36,540 bases of DNA from Acidiferrobacterales bacterium. GTDB lineage: Bacteria; Pseudomonadota; Gammaproteobacteria; Acidiferrobacterales; Sulfurifustaceae. Below, in pieces: positions 15,739-23,139 of the stretch; positions within the stretch are counted from its first letter, which is position 1; every line of letters starts with the position of its first letter. The translations under genes and the position numbers were made by a program. Location of the stretch: assembly GCA_919902925.1 (NCBI GenBank), contig CAKKRZ010000184.1:1-36540 (forward strand), written 5' to 3'. Below the pieces are notes generated by a model, which saw only the letters and a program-made list of their open reading frames with translations, was not told the origin of the DNA and did no database searches.

Positions 15739-16095
15739 ATGCCAAACGACAGTAATGAGCAGCCTGAGGATCGACGTACCAATCAGCGACACCCGCTGAC
15801 CCAGGAGGCCATGGTCAGCCAGGGACCGCATTTTCGCCTCTGCAATATCCGCGACATGAGCCTCAACGGGGTCTTTCTGGAGCTGGGCTGGGGTGTCCTG
15901 ACCCGGAATACGCCAGTCGAAGTAACACTTTCTCTCAACAATACTGCCAAGGCCCCTATTTACCGGCTTTCCGGTGAAGTTGCCCGTGTCAGCAAGGAAG
16001 GCACGGCCGTGAAATTTCACACGATCGACGATAAAACCCGGCAGGATTTGTCAGGTTTATTGCATTCGCGCAGAAAGCCGCCACAAACCAACTGA
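15739..16095 (+). CDS. PilZ-domain c-di-GMP receptor
   Basis: The 118-residue protein is a single PilZ domain. It has the binding motif R-x-x-x-R (Arg13-T-N-Q-Arg17) and D-x-S-x-x-G (Asp39-M-Ser41-L-N-Gly44), which together bind cyclic di-GMP. Beta-barrel strands follow. The ATG at 15739 is chosen because GGGGGACG precedes it; the frame is open further upstream but has no ribosome binding site. It is followed by the HD-GYP phosphodiesterase gene, and both probably act in c-di-GMP signalling. The upstream 233 bp hold no other gene I can support. Confidence 0.88.
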   Translation: MPNDSNEQPEDRRTNQRHPLTQEAMVSQGPHFRLCNIRDMSLNGVFLELGWGVLTRNTPVEVTLSLNNTAKAPIYRLSGEVARVSKEGTAVKFHTIDDKTRQDLSGLLHSRRKPPQTN

Positions 16096-16177
16096 GAATG
16101 CCCCACGCTGGCACGATGCTTGCTGATATTGCAGGCATCGCGGCTGGCGCGACGTGTATTTTTAAGTAGAGAGCCGT

Positions 16178-17458
16178 ATGCGCAAGAAGATCGATGCCCG
16201 TGACGTCCAACTCGGCATGTACATCGCCGAACTGGACCGCCCATGGCTTGAGACCCCGTTCATGTTTCAGGGCTTCGAGCTCCAGTCGCAAGACGCCCTC
16301 GCCAAGCTGCAGGAAATCTGCAAATACGTCTGGATCGATACCAAGCAGGGTATCGATTTCGTGCCGCCGGCCCGCGGCGCCGGCGCCGCCTATGCGCGCA
16401 TGCAGGAACTGGCGGATGAAGACGTCGAGATCCGCAAAAAGGTCGAAGCCCTGGTCGCCCAATCCAAAAATACCCGCGCGACGCGCAAGCCGTACGAGGA
16501 CAAGGCCACCTTTCAGGAAGAGATCAAGGTGGCCCGCGAGATCCAGAAGGAAGCCAAGACCACGATCGACGAAGCCCTGACCGAAATCAAGAAGGGCGGG
16601 AAAAAGATCGACCTGCAACTCGCCGGCAAGGTGGTGACACGCATGGTCGAGAGCGTGCTCCGCAATCCGGACGCGCTGGTGTGCCTGAGCCAGCTCAAAG
16701 AGGTCAGCGAGTACACCGCCTTGCACAGCATCCGCAGCTGCATTCTGGCGCTCGCCTTCGGCCGCCATCTGGTCCTCGGCCGTGACGAATTGCAGGCGGT
16801 CGGCATGGGCGGCCTCATGCACGACATCGGCATGGCGCGCGTACCCGAAGAGATCCTGAACAAACAAAGCGCGCTGGATCCGGTCGAGGTGCAGGCCATG
16901 CGCAAACACGTGCGCTGGGGCATCGATATCCTCCAGGAATCCGGTTCGGTCCCGCCCGGGGTCAGCGAGATGGTGTTGCAACACCACGAACGCGGCGACG
17001 GCAGCGGCTATCCCGACGGGCGTCAGGGCACCACTATTACGCCGGCGGGCTACATGGGCGCCATCATCGACGTCTACGACGCCATCACCAGCGACCGCAC
17101 CTATAACGTGGCGCTGTCGGCCGAGGACGCCCTCAAGCGCATGTACGAGTGGCGCCATCGCGATTTCAACGGTGAGCTGGTCGAGGAGTTCATCCGCTGC
17201 ATGGGCATCTTCCCGATCGGCAGCCTGGTCGAGCTCAGCACCGGCAGCGTCGGCGTGGTCATTACCATCAACCGCGCCCGCCGCCTGAAACCGCAGGTGG
17301 CACTGGTGCTGACCGCCAGCAAGACTCCCTACAGCCAGCGGACCATCACCGACCTTCTGGAACACAAGGACGCCATGGGCCAGGAGATCAAGATCGCCAA
17401 GGTGTTGCCGACCGGCTCGTACGGCATCAACCCGATGGACCACATCATTCAGCTGTAA
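16178..17458 (+). CDS. HD-GYP domain c-di-GMP phosphodiesterase with DUF3391 N terminus
   Basis: The 426-residue protein starts with a DUF3391 module (residues 5-125, beginning I-D-A-R-D-V-Q-L-G-M-Y-I), followed by a basic and helical linker and an HD-GYP domain. The metal-binding His215-Asp216 pair (L-M-H-D-I-G-M-A-R), H-H-E-R and the G-Y-P signature (residues 277-279, D-G-S-G-Y-P) are all present, so the enzyme should degrade cyclic di-GMP. There is no membrane segment or receiver domain, so it is cytoplasmic and input is unknown. It lies 82 bp after the PilZ gene and its stop codon is 2 bp from the next start. Confidence 0.93.
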   Translation: MRKKIDARDVQLGMYIAELDRPWLETPFMFQGFELQSQDALAKLQEICKYVWIDTKQGIDFVPPARGAGAAYARMQELADEDVEIRKKVEALVAQSKNTRATRKPYEDKATFQEEIKVAREIQKEAKTTIDEALTEIKKGGKKIDLQLAGKVVTRMVESVLRNPDALVCLSQLKEVSEYTALHSIRSCILALAFGRHLVLGRDELQAVGMGGLMHDIGMARVPEEILNKQSALDPVEVQAMRKHVRWGIDILQESGSVPPGVSEMVLQHHERGDGSGYPDGRQGTTITPAGYMGAIIDVYDAITSDRTYNVALSAEDALKRMYEWRHRDFNGELVEEFIRCMGIFPIGSLVELSTGSVGVVITINRARRLKPQVALVLTASKTPYSQRTITDLLEHKDAMGQEIKIAKVLPTGSYGINPMDHIIQL

Positions 17459-17460
17459 CC

Positions 17461-18042
17461 ATGTTTCACGCCACCGTGACGAAAAAATTCGCGCGCTACC
17501 GGCTATGCCTGCTGCTACCGGCCGCGGCTCTCATCAGCGCCTGTGCCTCAGCTCCGGCCACGAAAGATTCCCGTTCCATCGCCGGCATTTCCGGGCTTTC
17601 AACCGGTGAGCAGCGCCAGTTGATCGACGAACACAACCGCGCGCGCCGCGCGGTCGGTACTCCGCCGCTGCGCTGGTCGCCGGAGATCGCCCGCTATGCG
17701 CAGGAGTGGGCGGATCACCTCGCCGCCTCGCGTTGCACCATCGAACACCGCCCGCGCTCCGGCCAATGGAAGCAACGCTATGGCGAGAACCTGTTCATGG
17801 GCACCGCCGGTTACTACACGGTGGTCACCGCCGTGCGCGACTGGGAGGCCGAGAAGAAGGATTACCGCGGCGGCCCGATCCGCGCCGATCGTAACTTCGC
17901 CGACATCGGCCACTACACCCAGCTCGTCTGGCGCCGCACCACCCACGTTGGCTGCGGCAAATCGCTGTGCCGCGACCGCATGATCGTGGCCTGCAACTAC
18001 GACCCGCCGGGAAATTTCATCGGCCGCACCCCGTTCGAGTAA
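17461..18042 (+). CDS. CAP/SCP-domain secreted lipoprotein
   Basis: The 193-residue protein has a lipoprotein signal with lipobox I-S-A-C (Cys28) and a CAP (cysteine-rich secretory protein / PR-1) domain. Family hallmarks are present: H-N-x-x-R near residue 58, the helical W-A-D-H-L-A segment, G-E-N-L-F, G-H-Y-T-Q-L-V-W-R-x-T and the final C-N-Y-D-P-P-G-N. Two Cys pairs in the second half may form disulfides. CAP domains bind lipids or act as proteases or adhesins, and the role is not known here. The gene starts 2 bp after the HD-GYP stop without its own strong ribosome binding site, so it is likely translationally coupled. The ISL3 relic begins about 60 bp downstream. Confidence 0.9.
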   Translation: MFHATVTKKFARYRLCLLLPAAALISACASAPATKDSRSIAGISGLSTGEQRQLIDEHNRARRAVGTPPLRWSPEIARYAQEWADHLAASRCTIEHRPRSGQWKQRYGENLFMGTAGYYTVVTAVRDWEAEKKDYRGGPIRADRNFADIGHYTQLVWRRTTHVGCGKSLCRDRMIVACNYDPPGNFIGRTPFE

Positions 18043-18104
18043 CCCGCATGCAGGCCACTTGCCAAACCTGTACTGCCCCTCGAAGGTTGGGTTGGACATT
18101 CTGT

Positions 18105-18618
18105 GAACTCACCACAATGCGGTAGGTGTGGCCCCTGCGGATCGAGATCTCGTCGATGCTGATGGCCCATGGTCCCAGGTTTGCCCGCCTGCGCGACTGC
18201 GCCGCCTGTATTGCTTCTCCAGCGCCTTGACCGTGTGCCAGTCGAGCCGCAGATCCCGGGCGATGTCCAGGATGGTGGCAGTGCGGCAGCGCCGGCCCAC
18301 ATAGAAGGCAAAGCGCTTGGTGTAGAGCGGGTTGTCGGCCAGGAAATCGAACTTCTCCCGCTTCACCGTGCCGCACCTCGAATTCGAGAAACACCCGCGT
18401 GTCGCCGCAGGACAGATCGCGCACGCGCCGGCGTTTGCGGTCGTACCAGCCCGAATGCACCCGCCCACAGCCGTTGCAGGCGGTTTTTTTGAGCGTCGTT
18501 TAAGGGTGATGACGCGCGCCTTCGGATCACCGAAGACGCCGCGCACCGTGGGTTCGGGCCGGAAACCGGGGAACGCATACGTACCCGACAACCGGCGTTT
18601 GGGTTTGAGAATAGGCAT
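18105..18618 (-). pseudogene. ISL3-family transposase relic, frameshifted and truncated
   Basis: Pieces of one transposase are spread over two reading frames: an N-terminal part (F-P-G-F-R-P-E-P-T-V and A-R-V-I-T-L-K-R), a zinc-finger part in a second frame (C-N-G-C-G-R-V-H-S-G-W-Y), the helix-turn-helix region back in the first frame (A-R-D-L-R-L-D-W-H-T-V-K-A-L-E), then the start of the DDE domain (S-I-D-E-I-S-I-R-R-G-H) in the second frame again. The first frame break coincides with a run of seven A on the minus strand (18484-18490). The DDE domain stops after its first Asp. It is non-functional and marks an old insertion at the left edge of the accessory block. From here to 18758 I see no other gene. 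Confidence 0.8.
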
Positions 18619-18758
18619 GACCAGATCATGCCGAATATCCACTGCCCGTCAAAGGTGTTTCGTATCGGTAATTACAGGGGCTGGCCACACTTCAGGCCCC
18701 GTTATTACCCACACGAGTTCACGAAGACCCCGAATTTGTTTACCGGTCCCTGGCCCGC

Positions 18759-19460
18759 TCAGACACGCTCTCCGCCCGCAAGGCGCCTGAGCCGGTCAAC
18801 ATCAAGCAGGCGGATCTCGCCGCGCGGGGCTTCAATCAGGCCCTGGCGCCTGAACTCGGCGAACACGCGGCTCACGGTCTCCTCCCTCAACCCCAGAATC
18901 TCGGCAATATCGAGACGCGAGAGTACAAGCGGAAAGGATTCGGCGGGATCGGCGCCGGCGGGGACCAGGGAGAAGATAAAGGAGGCCACCTGTTCGTGGG
19001 CGGTCTTGATGCCGAGATTGCGGATCAGGGCTTGGGCCTGCGCGAGTTCATCGTGAAACCGCTGGATGACGCGCAGCGCCACGGATGGATTTTCTTTCAG
19101 CACCCGCAGCATGTCCTTGTGCGCGATGCCGCAGGCCTCGACCGGCGTAAGCGCCATGGCGGTGCAGGGATAGGTGGCGTCGCTGACGGTTTCGAAGCCC
19201 ACGAGCTGCCCCGCCACGCGCAACCCCAAGACCTGTTCGCGCCCGTCGGGCAGCGCGGTCGTGAGCTTCAACTGGCCGGTGCGCAGCACCATCAGCTGCG
19301 TGCAGGGCGCGCCTTCGCGGAACAGCGTCTCCCCGGGCGCATACCGCTGCTTGCTGAGCATCCCCCGGATTTCGCACACCTGAGCCGGGGCGAGGCCGGA
19401 GAAGATGAGCGAAGCCTCGCATAGCACACACTCCTCGACTTGGCAGGGACAGGTAAACAT
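18759..19460 (-). CDS. CRP/FNR-family regulator, FNR-like recognition helix
   Basis: The 233-residue protein has the cNMP-binding beta-roll, the dimer helix and a C-terminal winged helix-turn-helix. The recognition helix reads E194-T-V-S197-R198, the same E-x-x-S-R as E. coli FNR, which predicts binding to TTGAT-N4-ATCAA. The N terminus is Cys-rich (Cys4, Cys6, Cys11, Cys14), and Cys110 lies where FNR has its fourth cluster ligand (V-E-A-C-G-I), so an oxygen-sensing [4Fe-4S] cluster is likely. The N-terminal spacing C-x-C-x4-C-x2-C differs from the FNR spacing, so the ligand set is uncertain. It is divergent from the cytochrome locus and shares the control region that holds one perfect and two weaker FNR boxes. 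Confidence 0.9.
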   Translation of the reverse strand: MFTCPCQVEECVLCEASLIFSGLAPAQVCEIRGMLSKQRYAPGETLFREGAPCTQLMVLRTGQLKLTTALPDGREQVLGLRVAGQLVGFETVSDATYPCTAMALTPVEACGIAHKDMLRVLKENPSVALRVIQRFHDELAQAQALIRNLGIKTAHEQVASFIFSLVPAGADPAESFPLVLSRLDIAEILGLREETVSRVFAEFRRQGLIEAPRGEIRLLDVDRLRRLAGGERV

Positions 19461-19629
19461 ACCGGCATCTTAACATTCTCGAGTTACGTTCCGTGCTGAG
19501 GAAAATTTTTTTATGAGTGCATTGAGGCAGGCAATCCAGGTCACCCCGAACCACGATTCGCAGGAAATGTAAAGACAACCACGGATATTTCCCTCAATTC
19601 ATTGCGTTATTGCGCATATTGAATCCGTC

Positions 19630-19643
19630 TTGATGTTAATCAA
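19630..19643. promoter_or_regulatory. Perfect FNR/ANR box
   Basis: TTGATGTTAATCAA fits the FNR consensus TTGAT-N4-ATCAA at every position. It lies in the 314-bp divergent gap, 132 bp upstream of the first cytochrome start codon and about 170 bp from the regulator start, and the neighbouring regulator has the matching recognition helix. Confidence 0.88.
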
Positions 19644-19660
19644 TTTTGGATCTCCGCGAA

Positions 19661-19704
19661 TCTCGATTGCGAGAGATCAATGTCTCGATTGTGAGGAATC
19701 AATG
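19661..19704 (+). promoter_or_regulatory. 22-bp tandem repeat holding two degenerate FNR-like boxes
   Basis: Two adjacent copies (19661-19682 and 19683-19704) match at 19 of 22 bases, sharing TCTCGATTG and ATCAATG. Each contains TTG-N8-CAA with a perfect right half ATCAA and a weak left half (TTGCG or TTGTG): boxes at 19667-19680 and 19689-19702. The 22-bp period is about two helical turns. The -10-like TGTAAT at 19703-19708 follows immediately, but no transcription start can be fixed. Confidence 0.6.
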
Positions 19705-19774
19705 TAATGACAACCGGCTATGGTTACGCTTCCTTACGTCCAAAAACGAAGATTTCTTTCACAAGGAACAACAG

Positions 19775-20125
19775 ATGCACAAGATGACAATCATGATCGT
19801 AGTTGCCACGGCACTTCTCCCCGTTCCCGCTTTCGCCGCGGGGGGCATCGCCAACGGAAAAAACCTGTTTGCCCAGCACTGCGCCACCTGCCATGGCGTC
19901 GGCGGCAAGGGTGACGGTGCGGCGGCCGCGGCGCTTAGCCCGAAACCTACAAATCTGACCGACAAGGCGACCATGGCGAAGCTGAAGGATACGGAGATCT
20001 TCAGCGCCATCAAGAAAGGCGGTGTGGCGGTCGGAAAATCGCCCCTGATGCCTCCCTTCGGCAGCGCGTTGAAGGACGGGGAGATTCACGACCTGGTCGC
20101 ATTCGTCACGAGCTTGTCGAAGTGA
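19775..20125 (+). CDS. Small periplasmic class I cytochrome c
   Basis: The 116-residue protein has a signal peptide cleaved after A-F-A (about residue 21), one haem site C-A-T-C-H (residues 36-40) and a likely Met ligand at Met92 in L-M-P-P-F-G. This is the layout of a c6/c555-like monohaem electron carrier. I chose the ATG at 19775 because AAGGAA lies about 7 bp upstream and the signal peptide begins there; longer in-frame starts cover the operator region. It is the first gene downstream of the FNR-box region and probably shuttles electrons in the periplasm to or from the multihaem proteins encoded next. Confidence 0.92.
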   Translation: MHKMTIMIVVATALLPVPAFAAGGIANGKNLFAQHCATCHGVGGKGDGAAAAALSPKPTNLTDKATMAKLKDTEIFSAIKKGGVAVGKSPLMPPFGSALKDGEIHDLVAFVTSLSK

Positions 20126-20182
20126 AGTAGGGATGCATACGAAGGACGCACAGAAGTGGTCAGTTAAGTTAAGGGGGTCGGC

Positions 20183-21310
20183 ATGCGGGCACAACGCAGG
20201 TTCTGGGGCAAAGCCGTTGGGTTGGCCATCGGGGGATTGCTCGCGATCCTGAGCGGCTGCGCCACCGCGCCGCCGCCGGCCGAGCAAGGGCGTCTCGTTT
20301 GGCCGCCACCGCCACTCACGGCGCGCATCGAATTCGTGCGCAGCGTTACCAGCGAGGCGGACCTGGGTCGGGAGACCACGTTTTTCCAGCGTCTGCTCAA
20401 CTTCCTCAGCGGCGAGAAACCCACGCCGAACCGCATCGTCGAACCCATGGGCTTGGCGGTGTCCGATGACGGACAGCGGCTGTACGTCTCGGATTTCGCC
20501 CACTCGGCGGTATTCGTCTTCGACTTCCCGGCCAAGGCGTTCGCCAGGATCGAAGGGCTGGCGCGGCCCGTGGGCCTCGCCCTCGACGCCCAGGAGAACC
20601 TCTACGTCGTCGAACAGGGGAAACGTGGCGTCAGCGTCTTCAACCGGCAGGGCGAGCGAATCCGGTTCATCACCGACCCCGGTATCGAGCGCCCCACCGG
20701 CATCGCCCTCGACCGGGCGCGCGGACGGATTTACCTCGCCGACACCGGCCACACGCAGTCCAAAGAACACACCGTCAAGATATTCGACCTCCAGGGAACA
20801 CTCACCGGAAAGCTCGGCCATGGCAAGGGGGGGGGATCCGGCCAGTTCATGTTCCCTACCTACCTGACGGTGGATGGGGAGGGCAATCTCTACGTGGCGG
20901 ATACGCTCAACGCGCGCGTGCAGAAGTTCGACCCCGGCGGCCGTTACCTGAAGACCTTCGGCCAGGGCGGCGATTGCTGGGGCTGCTTCGACAAACCCAA
21001 AGGGGTCGCTCTCGACGGCTTCGGCAACGTGTACGTCGCCGACGCGGGCTGGAGCAACGTCCAGATCTTCAATCAAAGAGGGCAGACGCTCCTGTTCTTC
21101 GGCGGCCGCGGACCGATCCCCGGGATGCTGAAGAATCCCTCGGCGGTCGCCATCGACAAGCAGAACCGCATCTACGTGGCCGACTACCTCAATCACCGGA
21201 TCGAGGTGTACCAATTGGTCAACACCACGGCGGCGGACAGTCTTCTCAACCCAAGCACGGATTCGAGAAAGGAAGTGCTGCACACGATAGGCCGTAACGA
21301 TGCAAAGTGA
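20183..21310 (+). CDS. Six-bladed NHL-repeat beta-propeller lipoprotein
   Basis: The 375-residue product has a lipobox L-S-G-C (Cys26) and then six NHL-type repeats, each with a G-[LVI]-A-[LV]-D core and a Y-V-[AS]-D or similar strand (examples P-M-G-L-A-V-S-D, P-V-G-L-A-L-D, P-T-G-I-A-L-D, P-T-Y-L-T-V-D, P-K-G-V-A-L-D, P-S-A-V-A-I-D). Six repeats make a closed propeller. A C-W-G-C pair sits before the fifth repeat. NHL propellers are mostly protein- or ligand-binding scaffolds, and in Geobacter-type multihaem cytochrome loci they recur beside filament and conduit genes, as I recall; the role is not established. It lies 57 bp after the monohaem cytochrome and 30 bp before the tetrahaem cytochrome. 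Confidence 0.9.
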   Translation: MRAQRRFWGKAVGLAIGGLLAILSGCATAPPPAEQGRLVWPPPPLTARIEFVRSVTSEADLGRETTFFQRLLNFLSGEKPTPNRIVEPMGLAVSDDGQRLYVSDFAHSAVFVFDFPAKAFARIEGLARPVGLALDAQENLYVVEQGKRGVSVFNRQGERIRFITDPGIERPTGIALDRARGRIYLADTGHTQSKEHTVKIFDLQGTLTGKLGHGKGGGSGQFMFPTYLTVDGEGNLYVADTLNARVQKFDPGGRYLKTFGQGGDCWGCFDKPKGVALDGFGNVYVADAGWSNVQIFNQRGQTLLFFGGRGPIPGMLKNPSAVAIDKQNRIYVADYLNHRIEVYQLVNTTAADSLLNPSTDSRKEVLHTIGRNDAK

Positions 21311-21340
21311 AATCCCATAAAGGGACAAAGGAGGTAAATT

Positions 21341-22075
21341 ATGAAGACGCTAAGAAGTGCCCTGGTAACGATAGTTCTGTCAATGGCGCCCGTCCTCGCG
21401 TGGGCCGCCCCGGGTGGTGGGATTGCCGGCACCAAACACGACTTCTCCGCGAAGGGCGGAGGCGTGGGTGTTTGCACCTTCTGCCACACGCCCCACCGTG
21501 CGCTTTCCACGCCGCTGTTGTGGAACCATAAGCTCTCCGTAAACACCTTCTCGTGGGACGTCCCGACGACCACCGCCGGCACCACCTTCCCCACCTTCAA
21601 GGGAGATACCTACAAGGGACCGACAGCGAAGTGTCTGAGCTGTCATGACGGCAGCGTCGCCGTCGGCGACATCGCGTGGTGGAATGGTGGTGCGCCCATC
21701 GCGCCGCTCGACAATACAAAACACGGCGCCGGAGACCCCAACAACGTCGGCTTGGGCGGCAATATGGCGGGCAACCATCCGGTGGCCATGCCATTTCCGT
21801 ACAACAATACGGCGAGCACTTACAACGGCGTCACCACCGGAAGCGGGGCGGCGCTGACCGAGTGGCAGTCCGATCCCACGACGTTGAACATCCGCCTGTT
21901 CCGCGACGACGGGACCGGGAACATCACCGCCGGGCCGGTGCTGGCAAAGACCGGCATCGAGTGTTCGTCCTGTCACGATCCGCATAACAAGGCCTCGGTG
22001 GATACCTTCTTCCTGCGCGGCAGATTGAGCGGGTCGGACACGACGTACCTCTGCCTGAAGTGCCACGTCAAGTAG
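21341..22075 (+). CDS. OmcE-like tetrahaem cytochrome c, copy 1
   Basis: The 244-residue protein has a signal peptide (cleavage near A-W-A-A, residue 22-23) and four haem sites: CTFCH (45-49), CLSCH (98-102), CSSCH (208-212) and CLKCH (238-242). The last two form a doubled-CXXCH pair. Six further His (33, 52, 63, 128, 146, 215) can supply distal ligands for bis-His haems. The order K-H-D, C-x-F-C-H-T-P-H, C-L-S-C-H-D-G, N-H-P-V, C-S-S-C-H-D-P-H, C-L-x-C-H matches the layout I know from Geobacter OmcE, a tetrahaem cytochrome that polymerises into extracellular filaments. A strong AAAGGAGGT precedes the ATG. A good terminator follows 15 bp after the stop, ending the first transcript of the locus. 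Confidence 0.9.
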   Translation: MKTLRSALVTIVLSMAPVLAWAAPGGGIAGTKHDFSAKGGGVGVCTFCHTPHRALSTPLLWNHKLSVNTFSWDVPTTTAGTTFPTFKGDTYKGPTAKCLSCHDGSVAVGDIAWWNGGAPIAPLDNTKHGAGDPNNVGLGGNMAGNHPVAMPFPYNNTASTYNGVTTGSGAALTEWQSDPTTLNIRLFRDDGTGNITAGPVLAKTGIECSSCHDPHNKASVDTFFLRGRLSGSDTTYLCLKCHVK

Positions 22076-22089
22076 CTTAAGGTATGGAC

Positions 22090-22121
22090 TCCCCGCCTGC
22101 GGGCACAGGCGGGGAATTTTT
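22090..22121 (+). terminator. Rho-independent terminator after the first tetrahaem gene
   Basis: The stem CCCCGCCTG (22091-22099) pairs perfectly with CAGGCGGGG (22106-22114), loop CGGGCA, extended by a T-A pair, and is followed by AATTTTT. It separates the upstream cytochrome/NHL/tetrahaem genes from the downstream trihaem/barrel genes. Confidence 0.92.
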
Positions 22122-22153
22122 CGGGGACTGCCCATAGCGTTGAGTTTCGAAAA

Positions 22154-22804
22154 ATGCGGCCGGCTTTCATAACAATCGTTGTGCCGATGCTGCTATCGGG
22201 ATTCGCTGTGACAAGCGGCTGCGGCCAAGCGACCCGGCATAGCGCAGTCACCCTGTTCTTCGAAGACGTGCCGCCGCCTGGGAAAGAAAGCCCGTCCAAA
22301 GCAGTGGTCCGACAGCCACGGCGTCCACCGCCGGCCCAAGCCGCCGCGCCGCCTCCCCCGCCTCCCGTCGCGGAAACCACGAAACCCTTGCCCGAACCGG
22401 AAAAGCCGGCCGTTTCCCGCGACTGGCCCCAACTGCTGAGCCAGCTTCCCAGGGACGCGGCCGGGGGCGTGGACTGGGTGCGCGCGCTGGAAGACAAGCG
22501 CATCGAACCCAAAGCCGGGCTGGATGCCGCGGCGCCAAACCAGCCGGTGCTTCCGCTGGACGTGGAGCTGATCCCGAAGAATCAGCCGCTGTTCAAGGCG
22601 ATCTTCTCTCACAAGGCGCATACCGAGTGGCTGGGTTGCGCCAACTGTCATCCGGGAATATTCCAGATGCGGCGCGGCGCGGACCCGATCACCATGGCGA
22701 AAATCTTCGCGGGCGAATATTGCGGCCGCTGCCACGGCAAGGTGGCCTTCGCCCCGGCCACCGGCTGTCCGCGCTGCCACACGGCGCTTAAGGGTGCGCC
22801 GTGA
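22154..22804 (+). CDS. Lipid-anchored trihaem cytochrome with Pro-rich tether
   Basis: The 216-residue protein has a lipoprotein-like signal ending T-S-G-C (Cys23; the lipobox is not ideal), a Pro-rich stretch (about residues 40-85) and a helical region. A C-terminal c7-type trihaem domain carries CANCH (162-166), CGRCH (190-194) and CPRCH (205-209). The domain pattern F-S-H-x-x-H, then I-F-Q-M-x-x-G-A-D-P-I-T-M, then Y-C-G-R-C-H is that of c(7)-type trihaem units. The long linker would let the haem domain reach away from the membrane anchor, which suits a haem relay next to the barrel. The ribosome binding site is weak and the start is 33 bp past the terminator. Its stop overlaps the next gene (GTGA). 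Confidence 0.88.
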   Translation: MRPAFITIVVPMLLSGFAVTSGCGQATRHSAVTLFFEDVPPPGKESPSKAVVRQPRRPPPAQAAAPPPPPPVAETTKPLPEPEKPAVSRDWPQLLSQLPRDAAGGVDWVRALEDKRIEPKAGLDAAAPNQPVLPLDVELIPKNQPLFKAIFSHKAHTEWLGCANCHPGIFQMRRGADPITMAKIFAGEYCGRCHGKVAFAPATGCPRCHTALKGAP

Positions 22805-23139
22805 GGCGCCGCGGCCTCTGGTCCGCCGCGATGCTGGCCGTGCTCGTGCTGGCCGCGATCGCCGCGATCGCCGCACCGCCCAGGCTGGCGATGCTCGGCG
22901 ACGTTGTCTTCCCGCGCCACACCGGACCCGGTGAGTTGCCGCCCGCCGTGTTTCCGCACTGGGTGCACCGGATGCAGTTCAAGTGCTACGCCTGCCACGA
23001 CGCGCTGTTCCAGATGAAGGCCGGGGCCAATCCCGTCACCATGGACGCGATCCAGGCGGGTAAATTCTGCGGCATCTGCCACAACGGGAAAACGGCCTTC
23101 GCCGTGGGTTTCACCACTTGCAACCGATGCCACCGTTGA
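22801..23139 (+). CDS. Small c7-type trihaem periplasmic cytochrome
   Basis: The 112-residue protein starts at GTG, overlapping the previous stop by 4 bp. After an N-terminal hydrophobic segment (residues 8-25, signal peptide or anchor) it carries three haem sites: CYACH (62-66), CGICH (90-94) and CNRCH (107-111), with extra His at 53 and 56 as candidate distal ligands. It is closely related to the haem domain of the preceding gene (shared F-Q-M-x-x-G-A-x-P-x-T-M and F/Y-C-G-x-C-H). Such c7-type carriers bridge the inner and outer membranes in Geobacter. It is followed directly, with no gap, by the barrel gene, so the three genes are a tight transcription unit. Confidence 0.92.
   Translation: MRRRGLWSAAMLAVLVLAAIAAIAAPPRLAMLGDVVFPRHTGPGELPPAVFPHWVHRMQFKCYACHDALFQMKAGANPVTMDAIQAGKFCGICHNGKTAFAVGFTTCNRCHR

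Noticed and set aside
16115-16139. Inverted repeat GATGCTTGC / GCAGGCATC before the HD-GYP gene
   Set aside because: One mismatch, no T-run and no known operator; too weak to call.
15989-17443. Minus-strand open frame of about 484 codons opposite the HD-GYP gene
   Set aside because: The plus strand encodes intact DUF3391 and HD-GYP motifs; the antisense product is His/Gly/Ala-rich without a fold pattern.
19724-21328. Minus-strand open frame of about 534 codons opposite the monohaem and NHL genes
   Set aside because: Antisense shadow of G+C-rich genes; no domain and no start context.
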